DNA of 5,528 nt from an uncultured bacterium. GTDB lineage: Bacteria; Bacteroidota; Bacteroidia; CAILMK01. This document shows positions 1-5,528 of this stretch, piece by piece. The stretch covers positions 1 through 5,528 of the forward strand of contig CAILMK010000260.1 in NCBI GenBank assembly GCA_903835275.1, in the 5' to 3' direction. A program made the translations under genes and the position numbers. The notes beneath the pieces were generated by a model. It saw nothing but the letters and a program-made list of their open reading frames with translations. It was not told the origin of the DNA and ran no database searches. Each line of letters begins with the position of its first letter. Within the stretch, counting starts at the first letter, position 1.

Positions 1-454
1 GTACTTTTACATCGCAATGATGTTCCTTGTTATTGTGAAACTTGCATTCAACCATAATAAGATCACCACCCTTTCTTGCAATCACATCCACTTCATGGGA
101 AACACAGTGCCCTTGAAGAATAATATCCACCTGAACACTATAGCCCATTTCCTGCATTATGTATCCAATGAATTTTTCAAATGGAAATCCACTGGGTCCG
201 ATTTCCATTATAGCTGATCTTAATTTGTATTTTCCGGAATGGACTCCATTGGTTTTTCTTAATGATGCAAGGGCAATTTTATAAATATCTCTGGTCCGCA
301 TGCCGTCAAAAATCTTGTTCCTGACATCAGAAAGAACCTTTTGAATGATCTCTTCATTAGCGCCGGAACGCTTTAATGAATTGATAAATTTTTCCTCTGA
401 AAAAGGAACAAGTTCACCAGTGGATTTCTGAATCAGGATTCTCTTTGCTTGCAT
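1..454 (-). CDS. ATP-cone domain / Mrr-like restriction endonuclease-fold protein (partial, C-terminus off the left edge)
   Basis: The first 151 residues are readable and the open frame runs off the window. Residues about 4-88 look like an ATP-cone, the nucleotide-binding regulatory domain best known from ribonucleotide reductase and NrdR: they start ILIQKSTGELVPFSEEKF, followed by a helical SLKRSGA segment. Residues about 90-151 match the start of an Mrr-type PD-(D/E)XK nuclease fold: a helix with E93 and GYIMQEMGY, then EVDVIA with D123, then MVECK with E136 and K138. The catalytic D...ExK set is therefore intact, so DNA cleavage is possible but not shown. The ATG at 454-452 shares one base with the mlaD stop (TAATG), which indicates translational coupling as the last visible gene of the mla operon. 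ATP-cone/Mrr fusions are known in Bacteroidota as uncharacterised proteins; the biological role is unknown. It may be nucleotide-responsive, but that is inference. Domain calls are fairly sure; function is not. Confidence 0.88.
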   Translation of the reverse strand, partial: MQAKRILIQKSTGELVPFSEEKFINSLKRSGANEEIIQKVLSDVRNKIFDGMRTRDIYKIALASLRKTNGVHSGKYKLRSAIMEIGPSGFPFEKFIGYIMQEMGYSVQVDIILQGHCVSHEVDVIARKGGDLIMVECKFHNNKEHHCDVKV

Positions 455-1455
455 TATTTCCGGTTTGCCTTTTCGGCCTTTTCTTTTTCTTTTCTTTCCT
501 CTTTTTCCTTCTTCTTGAAATACCCGCTAAAAAAGAAATTATGCTTCATTGCTTCCATATTCTGGTTAAGCCCATCCGTAGCATTTTTAATATTTAAAAC
601 ACTTTGCTTAAGGTCTGCCGCAAGAGCCGTATCGGTCAATAATTTATTAACTGTACCGTTACCGGAATTCATCCGGTCTGCAGCAGTAGAGAGTTGCCCT
701 GAAAAAGCATTCAATTTATCTGAAGTGCTTTTGAACTGACTGAGCAGTTCAGAAAACTGTCTGGTTGAAGCAGTATCTGTAAGTATCTTTCCTGCCACCC
801 CTTTCCCTCCTTTTACATCACCAATCATTTGCTTAATTGTATTGGATATACTCACCGCATTTGAAGAGAAGGCATTGATATTGTTAAAAGAGCTTTTGAG
901 ACTCGTTGCCATTGCTGAATCCCTGTACAATGCCTGGATAGTACCATTGTTTGCATTCAATTCATCGGTAAGTTTTCTCAAATTCCGTGTAATGACCTTC
1001 ACATTCTGGTTTGATTCCCCGAGGGTTTGTATTACTTCATCCGTATTGAAAGGATCCTTTCCATGAATGAAATCATCATCTGCCACTACTGCATCCCCCG
1101 GCTTTCCGGTGGTAATATCAACCAGTTTATCTCCCATCAAACCGTCTGACGAGATGGATGCCAGGGCGCTTTTTGTAATTACGTGGCGCTTTCCTTCTTC
1201 AATAATCATTACAACTTCAACAGTTGTATCATTTAAAAGAATAACGGATTTAACAACACCTGCTTTTACTCCGTTAAAGCGGACATTGCCTCCCGCTTTC
1301 AGTCCGGAGGCATTTGAAAAACTGGTTTTCAGTGTGAATGTCTTTGAGAACATTTCACTCTTGGAACCCACCTGGAATATTCCTATAATAAAAAGAAAAA
1401 TCCCCACGATTACAAACGCTCCAAGTATAATATTTCTTCTAAGTTCTTTATTCAT
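454..1455 (-). CDS. mlaD: MlaD family (MCE domain) lipid-transport protein
   Basis: Inner-membrane-anchored MCE protein of 333 residues, the periplasmic substrate-handling part of an Mla-type lipid ABC transporter. A short cytoplasmic start (MNKELRR) precedes one membrane helix at about 9-28. The MCE domain spans about 38-116, with the family pattern of a GLKAGGNVRFNGVKAGVV segment (51-68) and SSDGLMGDKLVDITTG (102-117). The rest is a long, probably helical region with three spaced G-x-G-(T/V)...L...D-(T/S)-A repeats (from about 168, 216 and 265). It ends in KHNFFFSGYFKKK (304-316) and a Lys/Glu-rich tail. E. coli MlaD is much shorter (under 200 residues); the long C-terminal part resembles MCE proteins of Bacteroidota, which may build a longer needle or tunnel. 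The start lies 11 bases after the mlaF stop, and the stop overlaps the next start. Family assignment is firm; substrate and direction of transport are not readable. Confidence 0.93.
   Translation of the reverse strand: MNKELRRNIILGAFVIVGIFLFIIGIFQVGSKSEMFSKTFTLKTSFSNASGLKAGGNVRFNGVKAGVVKSVILLNDTTVEVVMIIEEGKRHVITKSALASISSDGLMGDKLVDITTGKPGDAVVADDDFIHGKDPFNTDEVIQTLGESNQNVKVITRNLRKLTDELNANNGTIQALYRDSAMATSLKSSFNNINAFSSNAVSISNTIKQMIGDVKGGKGVAGKILTDTASTRQFSELLSQFKSTSDKLNAFSGQLSTAADRMNSGNGTVNKLLTDTALAADLKQSVLNIKNATDGLNQNMEAMKHNFFFSGYFKKKEKEERKEKEKAEKANRK
562..954 (-). repeat. Three degenerate in-gene repeats in the MlaD C-terminal region
   Basis: The MlaD region downstream of the MCE domain contains three related units of about 32-35 residues at roughly 168-199, 216-250 and 265-298. 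Each starts with a glycine turn (NNGTIQALYRDSA, GKGVAGKILTDTA, GNGTVNKLLTDTA) and continues into a helix of the type L-x(3)-L/F-x-N/S-x(5)-L-N. Spacing between unit starts is 48-49 residues. The similarity is at protein level and not visible as DNA repeats, so it is probably an old structural repeat. Confidence 0.7.
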
Positions 1456-1466
1456 AACTTTAGCTT

Positions 1467-2252
1467 TTATCGTACAAAAAATGGTTTTACAATAGGGTCT
1501 TCAATCTTAATAATATCCTCATATTTGCCTTCAGCGTATGCTATACCATCCGATAAAAATACTATGTGACTGGACACCCTTTTCGCAAGTTCTACATCAT
1601 GTGTTATAATTATTGATGCTGTATTGTATTTTTTCTGCACATCAAGAATCAGATCTGTTATTTCACCTGAGGTAATTGGATCCAAACCAGTAGTTGGTTC
1701 ATCATATAAAACAATTTCAGGATCAAGTACCAGACTGCGTGCAATACCTATTCTCTTTCTCATTCCTCCGGAAAGTTCAGAAGGCATTAGATCAATCGTA
1801 TGCTCCAAACCAACATTCCTCAATACTTCCCTGACCTTCTCCTCAATATTTATTTTAACTGTAATATGGTGTTTTCTTCTCAGAGGGAATTCAAGGTTTT
1901 CACGAATAGTCATGGAATCGTACAAGGCGCTGCTTTGAAATACAAACCCGATTCTCATTCTCAGGTCATCCAGTTCCTTTTGCTTCATCACGAGTATATC
2001 TTCACCGAAAACCCTCAGTGTACCTGCATCCGGTTTTATAAGCCCGATGATACATTTAATAAGTACTGTTTTCCCAATGCCTGACTTGCCCATTACTACG
2101 ACATTTTCAGCAGGAAATACCTTCAGGTTAAAATCCTTTAACACCTCATTACTTCCAAAGGCCTTTTGCAAATGCGTGACCTCGATAATGGGTTCTGCAT
2201 CATTTCTCAGTGCTGTTTGTTTTTCTTCAATATGTAGTGGTGTACTGATCAT
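1467..2252 (-). CDS. mlaF: MlaF-type ABC transporter ATP-binding protein
   Basis: Cytoplasmic ATPase subunit of 261 residues that drives the MlaE permease. All ABC motifs are present and intact: Walker A GKSGIGKT (55-62), Q-loop glutamine Q106 in FVFQSS, signature LSGGM (160-164), Walker B VLYDEP (181-186) with catalytic E185, D-loop GLDP (189-192) and switch histidine H218 in IITHD. The LSGGMRKRIGIARSL stretch and the C-terminal EDPIVKPFF are typical of the MlaF/Ttg2A group rather than of generic importers. About 20 residues precede the ABC domain (IIEVTHLQKAFG, from 22). The start ATG (2252-2250) overlaps the mlaE stop in ATGA, and this is the first Met of the open frame, so coupling to mlaE supports it. 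MlaB, the STAS partner of MlaF in E. coli, is not encoded nearby. Confidence 0.95.
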   Translation of the reverse strand: MISTPLHIEEKQTALRNDAEPIIEVTHLQKAFGSNEVLKDFNLKVFPAENVVVMGKSGIGKTVLIKCIIGLIKPDAGTLRVFGEDILVMKQKELDDLRMRIGFVFQSSALYDSMTIRENLEFPLRRKHHITVKINIEEKVREVLRNVGLEHTIDLMPSELSGGMRKRIGIARSLVLDPEIVLYDEPTTGLDPITSGEITDLILDVQKKYNTASIIITHDVELAKRVSSHIVFLSDGIAYAEGKYEDIIKIEDPIVKPFFVR

Positions 2253-3046
2253 AAATATCCTAACAAACCTGAAATTTGTGTTACAATCATATCAATTACT
2301 ATGACACTAAGCATGGCAACCACTACCGATACATTGGTCGCCTGCCCTACTCCTTCCGTGCCCTTTTTAGAATAATATCCCTTTGTGCATCCTACAAGGC
2401 CAATGGCAAAGCCAAAGAAAAATGTCTTAATAAATGCCGGAAGAATATCAGTAAAATGTAATGATTCAAATACCCGGGTAAAGAAGAAACCAAGGTTAAT
2501 AGTATCCTTGGTATTTGAGCCTATAAACGCACCCAAAAGTGAAATAACATCAGCGTATACAGTCAGTACCGGCACCATGAGTGTGGTTGCAATGATCCTT
2601 GTTGCGACAAGATACTTAAACGGATTTGTCCCTGAAACCTCCATGGCATCTATTTGTTCAGTTACTTTCATGGAGCCCAACTCTGCCGTGATTCCGGAAG
2701 CGATTTTTCCCGCACAAATAAGGGCAGTAACAAATGGCCCCATTTCGCGAATAATGGAAATTGCAGACATGGCAGGTAAATAAGAACCCGCACCAAACTC
2801 AACCAATGTAGGCCTTGATTGCATTACCAGTACAAGTCCCAGGATAAAACCTGTGATACTTACCAGTGGAAGGGATGAAGTGCTAAGTTTATAACATTGG
2901 CGAAGCACTTCCTTAAATTCGTAGGGAGGCCTGAATGCCTCCCTGAAAATCCGTACAGTGAAACGGGCAAGTTCCGACGACTCTAAAAAGAAATCGTCGA
3001 TTCCCTTTGAAATTAAAGTATCTTTATGTGAATTGCCTGTCGTCAT
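2249..3046 (-). CDS. mlaE: MlaE family ABC transporter permease
   Basis: Integral inner-membrane permease of 265 residues, the usual MlaE size, forming the core to which MlaF and the MlaD ring attach. An amphipathic N-terminal segment of about 50 residues precedes a hydrophobic helix at about 57-76 (LVSITGFILGLVLVMQS). The family hallmark lies at about 96-142: ISIIREMGPFVTALICAGK, then ITAELGSMKVTEQIDAMEV and the TNP turn, which holds the region that contacts the ATPase. Further membrane segments are at about 147-175, 202-223 and 240-262. A late conserved GTEGVGQATNVSVV (229-242) also fits the family. The next in-frame Met is at residue 75, inside the first membrane helix, so the start at 3046 is the only credible one. 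It is the first gene of the mlaE-mlaF-mlaD-nuclease operon. The gene before it on this strand is 133 bases away, with likely regulatory DNA between. Confidence 0.95.
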   Translation of the reverse strand: MTTGNSHKDTLISKGIDDFFLESSELARFTVRIFREAFRPPYEFKEVLRQCYKLSTSSLPLVSITGFILGLVLVMQSRPTLVEFGAGSYLPAMSAISIIREMGPFVTALICAGKIASGITAELGSMKVTEQIDAMEVSGTNPFKYLVATRIIATTLMVPVLTVYADVISLLGAFIGSNTKDTINLGFFFTRVFESLHFTDILPAFIKTFFFGFAIGLVGCTKGYYSKKGTEGVGQATNVSVVVAMLSVIVIDMIVTQISGLLGYL

Positions 3047-3059
3047 AAACCTTTTGCAG

Positions 3060-3075
3060 AAACCCCGAAGGATTT
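3060..3075 (-). other. UUCG-tetraloop hairpin in the mlaE leader
   Basis: Read on the minus strand the RNA is AAAUCC-UUCG-GGGUUU: a 6-bp stem (two C-G closing pairs, one U-G wobble, three A-U pairs) with the very stable cUUCGg loop. It ends 13 bases before the mlaE ATG. Only three U follow inside the stem and the next bases are CUG, so it is a poor intrinsic terminator. It may shape translation initiation or RNA stability. The pairing is seen; the role is inference. Confidence 0.4.
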
Positions 3076-3100
3076 ATCATGCAAAGGAAAGACGGAAACA

Positions 3101-3152
3101 TGTCAAATAAACTGACCTAAGTCTGTCAATGACCTGATTTAAATCATGATTT
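3101..3152 (-). promoter_or_regulatory. Probable control region of the mla operon with nested palindromes and repeated boxes
   Basis: The 133-base gap between the asparaginase stop and the mlaE start contains TGATTTAAATCATGATTT at 3135-3152. This is two perfect overlapping 12-base palindromes (3135-3146 and 3141-3152). The first has the TGAT-N4-ATCA core of Crp/Fnr-type sites. Next to it, TGTCAA occurs at 3101 and 3124 and TGACCT at 3113 and 3130; on the minus strand TGTCAA reads TTGACA, a -35-like hexamer. No convincing Bacteroidota -7 element (TAnnTTTG) at the right distance was found, so a start site cannot be given. The regulator is unknown. Confidence 0.4.
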
Positions 3153-3179
3153 TTGATATTTAGCAAAACGGGCTTAAAA

Positions 3180-4193
3180 TCAATTCCTGAAAATCTGAAC
3201 GTCCCTTTTACCGTTTTTATCAATGTAAGCGCGGTTCATGGCATTGGTGGTAAAATCAATGGCAAAATTACCATTCTTATCAAGGGAAATAATACCTCCC
3301 TCGCCCCCAAGGTTTTTAACTTTATCCAATGCAGTAGCAAGCGCTTTTTGAAGAGAATAGCCTTTATATAAAACCATACTAGCAATATCTTTGGCTACTC
3401 CAAGGCGGATAAAATATTCACCTGTACCGGTGCAGGAAACCGCACAGGAAGTATTATCAGCATACGTACCTGCACCAATGATCGGTGAATCCCCCACCCT
3501 GCCGGGTTTTTTAAAGGATACTCCACCCGTGGAAGTGCCAGCAGCGATATTGCCTTGTTTATCCAATGCGACTACTCCGCAGGTTCCGAAATGATTGGGT
3601 TTTTCTTCTATGGAATTATGACCACTTTTGCGAATGGAATCCTCCCTGGCTTTCCAGTTTTTCCAATCATTCATGGCACCATCCGTATAAAAATATGAAT
3701 TATCCACTATTTGCAAGCCCTGGCTTTTTGCAAATTCTTCCGCCCCGCGCGCTACCAACATAACGTGTTTCGTGTGATCCATTACAGCCCTTGCTGCGGA
3801 TATCGGATTTTTAATGGTCATCACTGCTGCCACTGAACCTGCTTTTAAATCTACTCCCTGCATAATGGAAGCATCCAATTCCACTTTCCCATCCTGATTG
3901 AAAATAGCGCCCTTGCCTGCATCAAATATCCCCGCATTTTCCATGACATTTAGAGTGGCTTCAACGGCATCCGTACTGCTGCCACCATTTTCCAATATCT
4001 TATGCCCCACATCCATGGCTTCATTAAGCTTATCAGTTACTATCTTGATATTTTCAGCAGACATCTTTGACCTATCCATATTGCCAGCCCCCGCATGAAT
4101 AACGATCACAATGGGACGATCATTTACCGGAGCAATGAATGATGTAAGTCCGATAAAAACAGGTAATGCCGCCAAAAAGAGAAGTTTCTTCAT
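3180..4193 (-). CDS. Secreted isoaspartyl peptidase / L-asparaginase (plant-type, Ntn hydrolase)
   Basis: Threonine-nucleophile hydrolase of 337 residues related to E. coli IaaA, which hydrolyses isoaspartyl dipeptides and asparagine. The ATG at 4193 is chosen because it begins a clear signal peptide (MKKLLFLAALPVFIGLTSF), although the frame stays open upstream to 4262. There is no lipobox cysteine, so a periplasmic or secreted soluble protein is expected. The mature part starts IVIVIHAGAG (28-37), the family N-terminus. GTCG (203-206) is the autocleavage site, with T204 becoming the nucleophile of the beta chain. T222 in TSTGG, R232 and D235 in GRVGDSP, and T255 in CTGTGE match the known active-site and substrate-binding positions. 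The chain between about 165 and 203 is the variable linker before cleavage. The family residue after the nucleophile is often Val; here it is Cys205. It lies on the same strand as mlaE but has a separate leader and no obvious functional tie. Likely role: scavenging of amino acids or damaged peptides. Confidence 0.95.
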   Translation of the reverse strand: MKKLLFLAALPVFIGLTSFIAPVNDRPIVIVIHAGAGNMDRSKMSAENIKIVTDKLNEAMDVGHKILENGGSSTDAVEATLNVMENAGIFDAGKGAIFNQDGKVELDASIMQGVDLKAGSVAAVMTIKNPISAARAVMDHTKHVMLVARGAEEFAKSQGLQIVDNSYFYTDGAMNDWKNWKAREDSIRKSGHNSIEEKPNHFGTCGVVALDKQGNIAAGTSTGGVSFKKPGRVGDSPIIGAGTYADNTSCAVSCTGTGEYFIRLGVAKDIASMVLYKGYSLQKALATALDKVKNLGGEGGIISLDKNGNFAIDFTTNAMNRAYIDKNGKRDVQIFRN

Positions 4194-4239
4194 AATCTTG
4201 TTTTCAAAGGTCGAAATTAAATAAATAATGCTACATTTG

Positions 4240-4255
4240 ATACCTAATTGGGTAT
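4240..4255. promoter_or_regulatory. Near-perfect palindrome between divergent genes (candidate operator)
   Basis: ATACCTAATTGGGTAT pairs at 7 of 8 positions across its centre. It lies in the 94-base gap between the divergent asparaginase start (4193) and the propeller protein start (4288), 33 bases before the latter. Position and symmetry suit a binding site for a dimeric regulator acting on one or both genes. No clear promoter hexamers for either direction could be assigned in this gap, and the AT-rich content makes chance symmetry possible. Confidence 0.3.
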
Positions 4256-4287
4256 ATCTCAAAATATTCTACTTAAAACGCGATTAT

Positions 4288-5528
4288 ATGAAAACTCAAA
4301 AAGTATTTTCTTTCACAAGTGTTTCACTTGTATTATTAATGTTTGCGTACAGCGCTTCCGCACAAAGCAAATGGACATTGGATACTGTGCTTTCAGCGGG
4401 TTCACATACATCCGGCATTGCCATCACATCCGATGGTAAAAAAGTTGTAGTAAGTAATAATACCAAACCGGGACAGGTCAGGATCATTAACACTTCAACT
4501 TTCGCACAGGATAGTATTGATATCAGTTCTATAGAAAACTATCCTAATGGAGTTGCTATAAATCCCAACGATTCCATAGCTTATATTGCTACTTTGCATG
4601 ATATCATTTACATTGATATTCCAAATCATTCATCCAAGGGATATTTTCCGGCTCCGTGTGTCGGAACTACCTTATACGGACTTACCGTTACTCCGGATGG
4701 CAGTACTGTGGTCTTTCCTGATCTTGCATCCAATTGTATAGACCAGGTTATACGTTCTATTTCGGCAAAATCTGTAGCAACTACATCCACAGCTATAAAA
4801 GTTTCCACAAAAGGGGAACTCTATGGTATAGATATGGCTGGAAAGACATCCGTTGTTGTGACTGCAAATAATGCAGCACCACTCGAGGTGGGTCTTTCAA
4901 GTTCCAATGTACTCGGCATTTCAGGACTTTCATCTTCTTATGCTGTTGTATCGCTTCACAATGGCGAGGAAGCACTCATTTATGACGGTGATTCCATCTT
5001 TCGCGTTTCATTAAAATCCCTGAAGGCTACCAAAACAATTTGTGCCTTATCATATAATACTAGCTACCAAAATATTTCAATCACTTCAGATGATAAATAT
5101 GCCATAGCAGCAGGAAGCTTTGATAAAGTGGTTATTGACCTTGACAGCAACAAGGTTATTCAATCATTTTCATCGGGTGGAGTGAATGCAGCCTTTGCTC
5201 CTGATGGTTCTTTTTTCTATATAACCGATAGCTATAATGGAGCAGTAAGGGTTTACAAAAAATCAATCACCAATGCCATCGCTGAAGCTGAAAAGAACAC
5301 ACTGGCAATTTCCATTTTCCCTAATCCTGCTTCAGACTTATTGAACATTTCCTCCACCGGGAAATCATTTGCTTCTGCCAATGTGAAAATTTATAATATG
5401 CAGGGGCAATGCGTACAATCCTTAATGAATATTACCGGCAATACATTTTCAATTCCTCGCAATGGACAGAGTAAGGGGATGTATATGCTGAAAATACAGG
5501 ACAAGGAGGGTAAAAGTGCGACAACTAA
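4288..5528 (+). CDS. Secreted beta-propeller protein with T9SS type A C-terminal sorting domain (partial, 3' end off the right edge)
   Basis: An uninterrupted frame of 413 codons runs off the window. Residues 1-25 form a signal peptide with a likely cut at SASA/QSK. Residues about 38-325 carry WD40/YVTN-like propeller blades, recognisable from repeated strands such as SGIAITSDGKKVVVSN (42-57), NGVAINPNDSIAYIA (87-101), YGLTVTPDGSTVVF (130-143), NISITSDDKYAIAAG (262-276) and NAAFAPDGSFFYITDS (300-315). After a short linker the Por/T9SS sorting domain begins near 338, with IFPNPASDLLNIS (343-355), VKIYNMQGQCV (366-376) and GMYMLKIQDKEGKS (397-410). Such domains normally end within a few residues of this point, so little is missing. 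The protein is expected to cross the inner membrane by Sec and the outer membrane by T9SS, ending outside or on the cell surface. Binding partner or enzymatic role is unknown; no catalytic motif is seen. The TAA at the last three bases is out of frame and is not its stop. Confidence 0.9.
   Translation, partial: MKTQKVFSFTSVSLVLLMFAYSASAQSKWTLDTVLSAGSHTSGIAITSDGKKVVVSNNTKPGQVRIINTSTFAQDSIDISSIENYPNGVAINPNDSIAYIATLHDIIYIDIPNHSSKGYFPAPCVGTTLYGLTVTPDGSTVVFPDLASNCIDQVIRSISAKSVATTSTAIKVSTKGELYGIDMAGKTSVVVTANNAAPLEVGLSSSNVLGISGLSSSYAVVSLHNGEEALIYDGDSIFRVSLKSLKATKTICALSYNTSYQNISITSDDKYAIAAGSFDKVVIDLDSNKVIQSFSSGGVNAAFAPDGSFFYITDSYNGAVRVYKKSITNAIAEAEKNTLAISIFPNPASDLLNISSTGKSFASANVKIYNMQGQCVQSLMNITGNTFSIPRNGQSKGMYMLKIQDKEGKSATT

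Noticed and set aside
17..217. Plus-strand open frame of 66 codons
   Set aside because: Antisense to the ATP-cone/nuclease gene, whose minus-strand frame is continuous and carries recognisable motifs.
1067..1495. Plus-strand open frame of 142 codons
   Set aside because: It lies antisense to mlaD and the end of mlaF, both of which have firm family matches, and its translation shows no domain-like pattern.
2385..2783. Plus-strand open frame of 132 codons
   Set aside because: Antisense to mlaE; it mirrors conserved MlaE codons and has no features of its own.
3135..3179. Intrinsic terminator after the asparaginase gene
   Set aside because: The palindromes here are AT-rich, have no loop and are not followed by a U-run in the transcript direction, so they fit operator sites better than a terminator.
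4194..4262. Longer N-terminus for the asparaginase (open frame from an ATG at 4262, 23 extra residues)
   Set aside because: The extra residues would bury a clear signal peptide that begins at 4193, and they would take up most of the gap to the divergent gene, where promoter DNA is expected.
4194..4287. Bacteroidota-type promoters (TTTG and TAnnTTTG) for the divergent pair
   Set aside because: Single TTTG words exist, but no -7 element lies at the usual 19-21 base spacing in either direction, so none was called.
4626..4975. Two minus-strand open frames of 60 codons each
   Set aside because: Both are antisense to the continuous propeller gene frame and lack any recognisable motif.
5526..5528. 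TAA at the end of the window as the stop of the propeller protein
   Set aside because: It is out of frame: the reading frame places the last two bases at the start of a new codon. The sorting domain is also usually followed by a few more residues.

Overview
The window looks like chromosomal DNA from a member of the Bacteroidota. Three things point there: a secreted protein that ends in a Por/type IX secretion (T9SS) sorting domain, an Mla-type lipid ABC transporter with a Bacteroidota-style MlaD, and an ATP-cone/Mrr-like nuclease fusion typical of that phylum. The DNA is moderately AT-rich, genes are tightly packed, and no recognisable Shine-Dalgarno sites set the starts. Genus or species cannot be named from this evidence.

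Layout. From the right side leftwards on the minus strand: a secreted isoaspartyl peptidase/L-asparaginase (3180-4193); a 133-base gap holding palindromes and a short UUCG hairpin; then a compact operon mlaE (2249-3046), mlaF (1467-2252), mlaD (454-1455), and an ATP-cone plus restriction-endonuclease-like gene (1-454, cut by the left edge). The operon junctions are a 4-base ATGA overlap (mlaE/mlaF), an 11-base gap (mlaF/mlaD), and a 1-base TAATG overlap (mlaD/nuclease gene). On the plus strand, diverging from the asparaginase gene across a 94-base gap, lies a secreted beta-propeller protein with a T9SS C-terminal domain (4288 to the right edge). It is cut probably only a few residues before its end.

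How the genes work together. MlaE (permease), MlaF (ATPase) and MlaD (membrane-anchored MCE ring protein) form the inner-membrane core of a phospholipid/hydrophobic-molecule transporter between inner and outer membranes. No MlaA, MlaB or MlaC is visible. The fourth operon member is not a known transport component; it joins a nucleotide-sensing ATP-cone to a PD-(D/E)XK nuclease-like fold and is translationally coupled to mlaD. The asparaginase and the beta-propeller protein are both exported, but nothing ties them functionally to the transporter.

No RNA genes, mobile elements, CRISPR arrays or clear intrinsic terminators were seen. No novel defence or mobile system is evident. The most noteworthy points are the nuclease-like gene coupled to the mla operon and the palindromic elements in the two intergenic regions.
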